Of a stretch of DNA of 12,018 bases, positions 5,576 to 11,969 are shown in pieces. The DNA comes from Desulfobacca acetoxidans (GTDB lineage: Bacteria; Desulfobacterota; Desulfobaccia; Desulfobaccales; 0-14-0-80-60-11). Numbering within the stretch: the first letter of the stretch is position 1; each line of letters opens with the position of its first letter. The notes beneath the pieces are model-generated. The model saw only the letters and a list, made by a program, of their open reading frames with translations, had not been told where the DNA came from and ran no database searches. The translations under genes were made by a program, and so were the position numbers. The DNA lies in contig DYJG01000030.1 of the NCBI GenBank assembly GCA_020723225.1, positions 1 through 12,018 of the forward strand, written 5' to 3'.

Positions 5576-6544
5576 ATGCGGGGGCTTGAACCCGAGGAAT
5601 GGGAGAGGCGCCTCAAGGTTCGCTACCCCATGCTCCAATATTTCTCCGATCGCCCCTTCGGGGTGGAGATCGAGACCTTCGGGTTGAAATATAGCATTTC
5701 CCCGGGCGACCGGGACATGATTCCCCCTTACAAGATCACCAGCCGGGCCGCAGACGGAGCCTTGCTGCCCCGGGTCTTTGAGCGCCACGGCCTCACCTTG
5801 GATGGTTTTTCGCCGGATGGACCCAAATATACCGCCTGGTCCTTTGTTCTGGACGATACCATCAAGGGCGCGGGGGGCAGCGAACTGGTAAGCCCCATAC
5901 TCTCGGGCCTCAAGGGGATCGCCCAGGTCTATGACGCGCTGCTGCTGCTCAAGGAATTCCCCGAGATCCAGGTCAATGAAACCTGCGGTTTCCATGTCCA
6001 CCACGGGGTGGACCCGGAAAAGTTCGGCGAACCCCAGCTCTTCCAGTTATTAAGAATAATCTCCATCTTTGAAGGCTATATTTATACCCTGCTTCCGGAG
6101 GAGCGCCGCCAGGCAGAGGCCTGCCGCCCCCTGGAAATCGACCTTTATGATTGGTACCGGAACGATACCAGGCGCCGCCATCCCGTGGTTCAGAATATCT
6201 GGTATTCTCCGGAAAACCTCAACGACCCCGAGATTCCCCGCAATCGCAAGATCCACCCCACCCGCTACCACGGCCTCAATCTCCATTCCTACTGGTACCG
6301 GCAGACCATCGAGTTTCGCTATTTCCCATCCCTGCTGGACGAACCTGAAGAGTTGATGCAGTGGATCATCTTCACCCAATTTCTGATAGAGTGGAGTGAA
6401 GGCCGGCGGCCGCAACTGGAATATTTACCTAAAACGAATAAATGGATGAATACCTTATATAAAATCTATCAGGGCACCGGGATGCTGTCCCAGATCCGCT
6501 TTCCCGGGAGCCCCAGCCCCAGCGCCGGAGAGGGAGGTCCATGA
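5576..6544 (+). CDS. Amidoligase-family COOH-NH2 ligase (Amidoligase_2 type)
   Basis: With the start at ATG 5576 the product is 322 residues. The frame is open back to 5363, but that extension crosses the inverted repeat at 5331-5395 and has no protein-like features; GGGGGAGAGGAAG precedes 5576. Motifs of the glutamine-synthetase-like amidoligase family are in order: FGVEIETFG (Glu31, Glu33, metal/ATP), WSFVLDD (Trp88), GGSELVSPIL (Glu103), CGFHVHHG (Cys137, His140, His142), and YHGLNLHSYW followed by TIEFRYFPS (Glu246, Arg248). Family members are predicted to join a carboxyl to an amine using ATP, making peptides or modifying proteins; the substrate cannot be read from the sequence. The C-terminal tail is Ser/Pro/Gly-rich. 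The stop overlaps the next gene (ATGA), so the two are probably co-expressed. Confidence 0.85.
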   Translation: MRGLEPEEWERRLKVRYPMLQYFSDRPFGVEIETFGLKYSISPGDRDMIPPYKITSRAADGALLPRVFERHGLTLDGFSPDGPKYTAWSFVLDDTIKGAGGSELVSPILSGLKGIAQVYDALLLLKEFPEIQVNETCGFHVHHGVDPEKFGEPQLFQLLRIISIFEGYIYTLLPEERRQAEACRPLEIDLYDWYRNDTRRRHPVVQNIWYSPENLNDPEIPRNRKIHPTRYHGLNLHSYWYRQTIEFRYFPSLLDEPEELMQWIIFTQFLIEWSEGRRPQLEYLPKTNKWMNTLYKIYQGTGMLSQIRFPGSPSPSAGEGGP

Positions 6545-6894
6545 GCTATTACGGTTTGCAAACCTTGGATTTTTTGGAGCGGATAAAGAAGTTCGAAACC
6601 GAGCTGCCGCCATTACTGCTGGAGATGTCCCGGCTGCTGCAGCGGATGATCGAAGAGATCGAACGGCCGCAATTGGAGGACGTGCAGCGGATGCAGGGGG
6701 AGCTGCGGCGGCTGGTCGGCGACTCCGGGCAGTTGCTCGCCCTCTGCGGCAGTGAAGGGAAGCTCTGCGCCCAATGCCCTTTCGGCTCCTATCTGCCCAC
6801 CGGCTTTGCCTTTGCCTCGCCGGAACAACCCCTTTGCCTCCCCTGGATTGTCCTGACCAACCCCGACGCCCAGAAGCAGCCGGTTTCTCAGTAA
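6541..6894 (+). CDS. Small four-cysteine protein coupled to the amidoligase, unknown function
   Basis: The product is 117 residues and I do not recognise a family. Residues 6-66 look wholly alpha-helical and charged (FLERIKKFETELPPLLLEM, then LLQRMIEEIE and VQRMQGELRRL), probably a coiled coil. Then come Cys69, Cys76, Cys79 and Cys99 (C-X6-C-X2-C-X19-C), a possible metal or Fe-S site, and a proline-rich hydrophobic end (PLCLPWIVLTNPD). No signal peptide or membrane segment is seen. The ATG overlaps the amidoligase TGA by four bases, with GGGAGG at 6532-6537, so the proteins are likely made together. It may be a partner, adaptor or substrate of the ligase; this is inference from the overlap. 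Confidence 0.75.
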   Translation: MSYYGLQTLDFLERIKKFETELPPLLLEMSRLLQRMIEEIERPQLEDVQRMQGELRRLVGDSGQLLALCGSEGKLCAQCPFGSYLPTGFAFASPEQPLCLPWIVLTNPDAQKQPVSQ

Positions 6895-6919
6895 TCGCCA
6901 GCCGCATCCTTTTCTTTGG

Positions 6920-6945
6920 GGCCCAGGAATTAACTCTCCTGGGCC
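6920..6945 (+). terminator. Perfect hairpin after the amidoligase pair, probable terminator
   Basis: GGCCCAGGA (6920-6928) and TCCTGGGCC (6937-6945) pair perfectly over 9 bp with an 8-base loop, 25 bp after the stop of the small four-cysteine gene. No T-run touches the stem; TTATTTTTTCC comes about 20 bases later (6966-6976). The position suits the end of a transcript but the form is not a textbook intrinsic terminator. Confidence 0.45.
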
Positions 6946-7065
6946 TGCCGCCATTAGCGACCGAGTTATTTTTTCCGGACCCACTCTGCACCAGGTTTCT
7001 TCTATCAGTTAGCATATCAAAAAGTAGTTTACAATTTTAAGGCTTCATGTAATCATCAAAAAATA

Positions 7066-7088
7066 CTGTATTTATAGTGTTCATACAG
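7066..7088. promoter_or_regulatory. Dyad CTGTAT-N11-ATACAG upstream of the kinase operon
   Basis: CTGTAT (7066-7071) and ATACAG (7083-7088) form a perfect 6-bp dyad in AT-rich DNA about 90 bp before the kinase start. TATAGT (7073-7078), a possible -10, lies inside it, although no good -35 is 17 bp upstream. The arms recall LexA-type boxes (CTGTAT...ATACAG), but the spacing is longer than in known LexA sites. It may be the operator of the operon. Another -35/-10 choice is TTTACA (7028) with TGTAAT (7048), 14-bp spacer. Confidence 0.35.
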
Positions 7089-7175
7089 GATTAAGTTCAT
7101 AAATCAGCGGCCAGTCATCAGTTCGAGCGGAATATCCGGTCGCCCATAGCCGGATTGCGGTAACCTGAGAATAAT

Positions 7176-8291
7176 ATGAGTGGGCTTCTATTAATCGTTT
7201 TTGCTGCTCTGGTGCAGTTGGTCGCGGCCTATTTCGCCCTGCGGCTGATCCGGATAACCGGCGGGCGCACCGCCTGGGTGCTGGTCGCCGGGGCCCTATG
7301 CCTCATGGCCCTGCGCCGGGGTGTCAAGCTCTGGCGGCTCCTTTCCGGGGACATAACCGATCCATTTGACCTCTTTGATGACGGGATGGCCCTGGCTATA
7401 TCAGTGGCCATGCTGGCTGCCGTTTTGTGGATTCCTCCTCTCTTTCTCACCATCCGGCGGGCCGCCGAGACCCTCCAACAGTCCAAGGAACAACTCGAAA
7501 TAAAGGTGGCGGAGCGCACGGAAGAGTTGCGAGACGCCAATATCCGCCTGTCGGTGGAACTGGAAGAACGGCAGCGGGCGGAAATAAAGATGGCCCAATA
7601 CGCCGCGGACCTGAAGCGGTCCAACGCCGAGCTGGAGCAGTTTGCTTACGTGGCCTCCCATGACCTGCAGGAGCCTCTGCGCATGGTGGCCAGCTTCACC
7701 CAATTGCTGGCTAAGCGCTACCGGGGCAAACTTGACCAGCACGCGGATGAATTCATCGGTTTCGCGGTGGACGGGGCCAACCGTATGCAGACGCTGATCA
7801 ATGATCTGCTGGCTTTCTCCCGGGTGGGTACCCGGGGTAAGCCTTTTGCGCCCACCGACTGTGAGGAGGTCTTAAGCCATGCCTTGGCTAACCTCACCAC
7901 GGCCATTCAGGAAACCGGGGCGGAGGTGACTCACGATCCCTTGCCCACGGTGATGGCCGATGAAGTGCAATTGGGACAGCTTTTTCAAAATCTCCTGGCC
8001 AATGCCCTTAAGTTTCGGGGGCTGGACCCGCCGCGGGTGCACGTCTCATCACAGCAGCAGGGAGAGGAGTGGGTTTTCCGGGTTCATGATAACGGCATCG
8101 GCATTGCTCCGGAGCATCAGGAAAGAATTTTCACCATCTTCCAGCGCCTGCATCGCCGTGATGAATACCCGGGCACCGGGCTGGGCCTGGCCCTGTGCAA
8201 GAAGATCATAGAGCGCCACGGGGGGCGCATCTGGGTGGAGTCCGCGCCTAATCAGGGATCCACTTTTTATTTCAGTATTCCAAGGGGGTAG
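7176..8291 (+). CDS. Membrane sensor histidine kinase, phytochrome-type transmitter
   Basis: The product is 371 residues. Three hydrophobic segments (about 2-24, 32-48 and 70-92) form a membrane module with almost no periplasmic domain. A signalling coiled coil follows (QLEIKVAERTEELRDANIRL), then the HisKA domain with the phospho-accepting His162 in FAYVASHDLQEPLR, and the ATPase domain with the N box at Asn276, DNGIG at 305-309 and GTGLGL at 333-338. The H box with SHDLQEPLR is the kind found in cyanobacterial phytochrome kinases, whose partners are Rcp1-like receivers; such a receiver is encoded 5 bp downstream. The signal sensed is unknown, perhaps within the membrane. The Shine-Dalgarno is weak (GAGAA at 7167-7171). 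Confidence 0.92.
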   Translation: MSGLLLIVFAALVQLVAAYFALRLIRITGGRTAWVLVAGALCLMALRRGVKLWRLLSGDITDPFDLFDDGMALAISVAMLAAVLWIPPLFLTIRRAAETLQQSKEQLEIKVAERTEELRDANIRLSVELEERQRAEIKMAQYAADLKRSNAELEQFAYVASHDLQEPLRMVASFTQLLAKRYRGKLDQHADEFIGFAVDGANRMQTLINDLLAFSRVGTRGKPFAPTDCEEVLSHALANLTTAIQETGAEVTHDPLPTVMADEVQLGQLFQNLLANALKFRGLDPPRVHVSSQQQGEEWVFRVHDNGIGIAPEHQERIFTIFQRLHRRDEYPGTGLGLALCKKIIERHGGRIWVESAPNQGSTFYFSIPRG

Positions 8292-8296
8292 GAATA

Positions 8297-8749
8297 ATGG
8301 CCGGGATTCAAAGAGGAAGCTGCCGCCCCATCGAAATCCTGCTTGTGGAAGACAACCCCGGGGACGTGCGACTGACCAAGGAGGCCCTGAAAGAGGGCAA
8401 GGTGGTCAATAACCTCCACACCGTAGAAGACGGGGAAGAGGCCATGGCGTATCTGCGCCGGCAAAGCCCTTATGCCCAGGCGACGCGGCCCGACCTGATT
8501 CTCCTGGACCTAAACCTCCCAAAAAAGAGCGGCCGGGAGGTGCTGGAGGAGATCAAGGAAGATCCCGATCTGAGGCGCATTCCCGTGGTAATCCTCACCA
8601 TTTCCGAGGCGGAACAAGACATTATCAAGAGCTATAACCTCCATGCCAATTGCTACATCACCAAGCCGGTGAACCTGGAGCAGTTCATGGAAGTGGTGCA
8701 GTCCATCGAGAACTTCTGGCTGACGGTGGTGATGCTGCCGCCGAGGTAA
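8297..8749 (+). CDS. Rcp1-like stand-alone receiver (response regulator without output domain)
   Basis: The product is 150 residues, one receiver domain only. Glu18 and Asp19 (LLVEDNPGD), phospho-acceptor Asp71 (LLDLNLPKKSG), Thr101 (VVILTISEAE) and Lys123 (ITKPVNL) are all present. The Rcp1-type features YLRRQSPYAQATRPDLI and the C-terminal IENFWLTVVMLPPR (phytochrome-partner family) are clear. It would take a phosphate from the preceding kinase and act by protein contact or as a phosphate relay. It lies 5 bp after the kinase and 4 bp before the hybrid gene, so all three are one transcript. Confidence 0.93.
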   Translation: MAGIQRGSCRPIEILLVEDNPGDVRLTKEALKEGKVVNNLHTVEDGEEAMAYLRRQSPYAQATRPDLILLDLNLPKKSGREVLEEIKEDPDLRRIPVVILTISEAEQDIIKSYNLHANCYITKPVNLEQFMEVVQSIENFWLTVVMLPPR

Positions 8750-8753
8750 CTTT

Positions 8754-10439
8754 ATGTTTTCCGCAATTTCCAAGATTCTGCTGGTGGAGGACAATCCCGG
8801 GGACACCCGCCTCTTCCGGGAGATGCTGTCCGGAGAACCGCCTGGTTCTTTCGATATAGAATATGTTACCACGCTCGCCGATGCCATGGAGCGTCTCGAC
8901 CGGGGAGGGATCGACGTGGTCTTATTGGACCTTGGTTTACCGGACAGCCAAGGTCTGGACACCTTCAGCCGGGCTTATGCCCACAGTCCCCAGATGCCCT
9001 TTGTAGTCCTGACCGGTCTGGCTGACGAGACCATTGGTATTGCCGCATTAAGTCAGGGGGCCCAGGACTATCTTAGAAAGGGAGAAGTGGATGGGAAACT
9101 TCTTCTCCGCTCCATCCGTTATGCCACCGAACGTAAACGGGCGGGGGAAGCCCTCAGGCAGGCCCATGACGAGTTGGAACTGCGGGTGGACACCCGGACT
9201 GCGGACCTGACCCGTGCCCTGGGGCAATTGCAGGAGGAGATCGCCGGGCGCAAACTGGCGGAAAGGGCCCTCCAGAAGGCCCATGACGACCTGGAATTGA
9301 AGGTGGCTCTGCGCACCGCGGAACTGGTCCAGGCCAACCGGGAACTGCAATCGGAGATGGAGGAGCGCCGGCGGGTGGAAAAGACCCTGGCCGGGGAACA
9401 GCAGAGGCTGTTTGCCGTTCTAGACAGTCTCCCGGTTTTTGTCTATTTGAAGGGTCTGGATTACACTATCCGCTTTGCCAACCGCATTTTCCTGGAGACA
9501 TTCGGCCCATCCATCGGCAAACGTTGTTATGAAGCGCTTATGGATCGAACTGAGCCCTGCCGGGATTGTCAATCATTTGAACTTTTGAAGACCGGTAGAC
9601 CTCAAGAATGGGAGTGGCACTGGCGGGACGGCGACCGGATTTTTCAAATATATGATTACCCCTTTACCGACATTGACGGTTCTTCCCTGATACTCACCCT
9701 GGGGATAGACATCACCGCGCGCAAACAAGCGGAAGATAGCCTGCGTTACCTGGCCTCCCAGCTCATGACCGCGCAAGAGCGGGAACGCAAAAGAATCTCC
9801 CGGGATTTGCACGATATCTTGGGGGGAGGCCTGGTGTCTTTGAAGCTCCAGGCCAAGGATATCGGCAAGAAGCTGACCGCGGAAACCGAAGAGATCAAAA
9901 ATGAGATCAAAAGTGATTGCGGCATTATCCTCTCTTGTCTGGATGGCCTGATTGAGAAGGTCCGCCATATCTCCAGGGATCTGAGCCCGGCCATCCTGGA
10001 AGACCTGGGCGTCACTGCCGCCATCAGGCATTTATTCGACCAATTTGAAAAGCGCCATAAAACTTGCCGCTGTACCTTGGAAGCAGATGAGATTGACGAC
10101 CTCTTCACCCTGGAGGACCGGGTCAATCTCTATCGGGTTTTTCAGGAAGCCCTCACCAATATCGCCAAGTACGCCCGGGCGACGGAGATTTTCGGGGTTG
10201 TGAAGAGAAAAGAAGACAAGGTTTTTTTCCGGGTGGAGGATAACGGCAAAGGGTTTGATGTTGACCATGCCTTGACTGCCGATGTCACCGGCAGGGGTCT
10301 GGGCCTGGCCTCCATGCAGGAGCGGGTGAGGATGCTGGGGAGCGATATGCAAATCTGGAGCGAAGCAGGGAAGGGGACTCGTATTTCCTTTACCGTTCCC
10401 ATTTCCAAAAACGCAGAAAATTCACAGGCCGCCCATTAA
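8754..10439 (+). CDS. Hybrid protein: receiver, duplicated coiled coil, PAS, HisKA_3 histidine kinase
   Basis: The product is 561 residues and probably cytoplasmic; no membrane segment is seen. Residues 5-125 are a receiver with Glu12, Asp13, Asp59 (LLDLGLPDS), Thr87 and Lys109. Residues 135-212 are a coiled coil made of two 39-residue repeats. A PAS domain spans about 217-330 with Cys269 and Cys272 in EPCRDCQ. A NarL-type dimerisation domain follows with His353 in RISRDLHDILGG, then an ATPase domain with DNGKGF (496-501) and GRGLGL (513-518). HisKA_3 kinases normally phosphorylate regulators with a LuxR-type DNA-binding domain, but none is encoded here. The N-terminal receiver probably makes the kinase respond to phosphate from another kinase, such as the one at 7176. 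Confidence 0.92.
   Translation: MFSAISKILLVEDNPGDTRLFREMLSGEPPGSFDIEYVTTLADAMERLDRGGIDVVLLDLGLPDSQGLDTFSRAYAHSPQMPFVVLTGLADETIGIAALSQGAQDYLRKGEVDGKLLLRSIRYATERKRAGEALRQAHDELELRVDTRTADLTRALGQLQEEIAGRKLAERALQKAHDDLELKVALRTAELVQANRELQSEMEERRRVEKTLAGEQQRLFAVLDSLPVFVYLKGLDYTIRFANRIFLETFGPSIGKRCYEALMDRTEPCRDCQSFELLKTGRPQEWEWHWRDGDRIFQIYDYPFTDIDGSSLILTLGIDITARKQAEDSLRYLASQLMTAQERERKRISRDLHDILGGGLVSLKLQAKDIGKKLTAETEEIKNEIKSDCGIILSCLDGLIEKVRHISRDLSPAILEDLGVTAAIRHLFDQFEKRHKTCRCTLEADEIDDLFTLEDRVNLYRVFQEALTNIAKYARATEIFGVVKRKEDKVFFRVEDNGKGFDVDHALTADVTGRGLGLASMQERVRMLGSDMQIWSEAGKGTRISFTVPISKNAENSQAAH
9156..9389 (+). repeat. Tandem duplication of a 39-codon coiled-coil unit
   Basis: Codons 135-173 and 174-212 of the hybrid kinase are two copies of the same unit, 117 bp each. 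Both have AHD(E/D)LEL(R/K)V, then TRTADL or LRTAEL, then QLQEEI or ELQSEM, and then RKLAERAL or RRVEKTL. The first kinase (7176-8291) has one related unit around residues 105-140 (QLEIKVAERTEELRDA). An in-frame duplication of a signalling helix changes length by a whole number of units and probably keeps the helical register. Confidence 0.8.
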
Positions 10440-10452
10440 TCAGGAGGATAAT

Positions 10453-10806
10453 TTAACGGCCCGGGGCGCCTTCCAGGAAGGCGCGCAAGTTTTCTATGGT
10501 TCGGGCGGCCTGATCCGGGAGCAGGTCCCAGAGCACCAGGTACATGGCCCCCATGACCCCGTCGCCCCAGGAGCAGCTGCATTTGACGGTGGGCTCCATC
10601 TTGGGGGGGCCCAGGACTTCGGTAATGCGGGCGATAAACTCCCGCCCCCCGGGAGAGGCGGGGATATTCAGGGAAATCTGGTCCGAGTAAAGGGTCAGGG
10701 TAAATTCCGTCTCCTCCCCTTCACCCTGGGGCCCGGCCGTCCGGGCCCGGCCCTCCACCTGGGACACCCGGCGGCCTTTTTCCCAATTGTCCAGCAAGAT
10801 TTCCAT
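10453..10806 (-). CDS. Uncharacterised 117-residue protein
   Basis: I do not recognise a family. The frame starts at the ATG complementary to 10804-10806 and stops at TAA (10453-10455), 13 bp from the convergent end of the hybrid kinase. The sequence looks like a compact alpha/beta fold: beta-rich ETEFTLTLYSDQISLNIPAS, a helix GGREFIARITEVLG, a CSCSWGD turn with two cysteines (CSC), and amphipathic helices at the C-terminus (ARTIENLRAFLEGAPGR). No signal peptide or membrane segment is seen. The Shine-Dalgarno is weak (TAGGTT on the minus strand). The codon pattern fits a real gene, but with no homologue recognised the call depends on length and coding character alone. Confidence 0.6.
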   Translation of the reverse strand: MEILLDNWEKGRRVSQVEGRARTAGPQGEGEETEFTLTLYSDQISLNIPASPGGREFIARITEVLGPPKMEPTVKCSCSWGDGVMGAMYLVLWDLLPDQAARTIENLRAFLEGAPGR

Positions 10807-10819
10807 GATTAACCTATGT

Positions 10820-10930
10820 CAGTAGCCAGTAGCCAGTATTTCAATTCTTTTTCTTATCACTTATTACTTATCACTTATTACTTATCACTTATTACTGGCC
10901 CCTGGCCCCTGGCCCCTGACCCCTGCCTCA
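10820..10930. repeat. Composite heptamer array between the two minus-strand genes
   Basis: Eleven heptamers run in phase from 10854: TTATCAC and TTATTAC alternate three times, then TGGCCCC three times, TGACCCC once, and TGCCTCA, which holds the complement of the stop codon of the downstream gene (10928-10930). At the left end CAGTAGC is repeated from 10820. The left end (10820-10838) matches the reverse complement of 10893-10911 at 15 of 19 positions, so again the outer parts are inverted arms. The array thus mixes three unit types with one period of seven. Confidence 0.85.
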
Positions 10931-11920
10931 CCTCATCTGCTTCAGCTTCGCCGCGAACCCCGGCAGCCCCAGGGCCTCCTCGGTGCGGCCCAGGCCCAGG
11001 AGGGCGAAGCCTTTGCCCATGACCGCCTCTTCCAGATTGGGCGCGAATTTCAGAATCTTGTCGAAGCACTCCAGGGCTTCGTCGTAGTGTTGCAGCTCGG
11101 TGAGGGTGGCGCCTTTGTAGACCAGGGCCTCGAAGTTGGCCGGGTCCGCCATCAGGGCCATATTGTAGCATTCCAGGGCCCGCTCCGGTTGATTTGAGTC
11201 CCCGAGGATGCGGGCCGCGTCCAGATAGGGCTGGGTTTTATCTTCTTCCTTGCCTTTGCGGGTTTCCAGATAGGCGTTAAGCACGTAGGCGCTGCCGTCG
11301 GCAAACGCGGGGTGGCCGTGGCCCGGCAGCAGGAAATCCACCTGGTACGGCAACAGCCGGCCCAGGGAGGCGATGAGTTCCTTCATGTTCCCGATCTTCT
11401 GGTCGGCGTCCGCCAGGACATTCTCCATGGGCGGGGAGACAAAAACCATGTCCCCGGAAAAAAGGATGCGGTTATGATGTTCATAGAGGCAGATATCACC
11501 GCCGGTATGACCGGGGGTGGCGATCACCTCCAGGAGGTGGGGGCCGGCCTGGAATTTTTCGCCGCCCCGGAGCAGCACGGCCTTATCCACCCGCCCCGCC
11601 TTTTCCATGATCTTCATGAAGGGCACGCCCTGGAAATTGATGAAGCCCAGGGTTTTCATGTGGGCCAGGACCTGGGGGTTGCACCAGTCGAAGAGCTCCC
11701 CCATGCCCCCCACGTGGTCGAAGTGGCAGTGGGTGAGAAAGAGCCGCTCCATCAGGGAGAGGTCGAATTCGTCGCTCAGTTCGTGGAGCAGCCCGTAGTA
11801 GTTGCCCGCGTCGATAAGGGTGCGGCCTTCGTCCAGGGCGTAGACGTTGCAGCTCATGCCCGTTTCCTGGACCCACCAGATGCCTTCCAACCTGGGGTCG
11901 TATTCAGTTAAATGGATCAT
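10928..11920 (-). CDS. Metallo-beta-lactamase-fold hydrolase fused to TPR repeats
   Basis: The product is 330 residues. Residues 10-215 are a metallo-beta-lactamase fold with all metal ligands: THCHFDH (His64, His66, Asp68, His69), ATPGHTGG (His138), SGD (Asp157) and LPGHGHP (His201). This full two-metal set is typical of glyoxalase-II-like and related thioester or phosphoester hydrolases; no substrate can be assigned. Residues about 230-325 are tetratricopeptide repeats (AARILGDSNQPERALECYNM, ALVYKGATLTELQHYDEALE, and a third ending EEALG), a protein-binding module. No signal peptide is seen. GGAGG at 11925-11929 on the minus strand sets the start ATG. It may be co-transcribed with the 117-residue gene, which lies downstream across the heptamer array. 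Confidence 0.9.
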   Translation of the reverse strand: MIHLTEYDPRLEGIWWVQETGMSCNVYALDEGRTLIDAGNYYGLLHELSDEFDLSLMERLFLTHCHFDHVGGMGELFDWCNPQVLAHMKTLGFINFQGVPFMKIMEKAGRVDKAVLLRGGEKFQAGPHLLEVIATPGHTGGDICLYEHHNRILFSGDMVFVSPPMENVLADADQKIGNMKELIASLGRLLPYQVDFLLPGHGHPAFADGSAYVLNAYLETRKGKEEDKTQPYLDAARILGDSNQPERALECYNMALMADPANFEALVYKGATLTELQHYDEALECFDKILKFAPNLEEAVMGKGFALLGLGRTEEALGLPGFAAKLKQMR

Positions 11921-11969
11921 GTTGCCTCCATGGGGATTATCATACCTGGCGTTATAAATAACTTGGACA

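Noticed and set aside
7176..10439. A photoreceptor system, suggested by the phytochrome-type transmitter and Rcp1-like receiver
   Set aside because: No GAF/PHY chromophore domain or conserved bilin cysteine is present; the kinase input is three membrane helices.
10442..10452. Strong AGGAGG after the hybrid kinase stop
   Set aside because: No start codon follows at usable distance on the plus strand and the region is coding on the minus strand, so it is a chance Shine-Dalgarno.
11312..11911. Long plus-strand open frame of 199 codons opposite the MBL-TPR gene
   Set aside because: It is the complement of a gene with clear metal-ligand motifs; the plus frame has no recognisable family and no Shine-Dalgarno.
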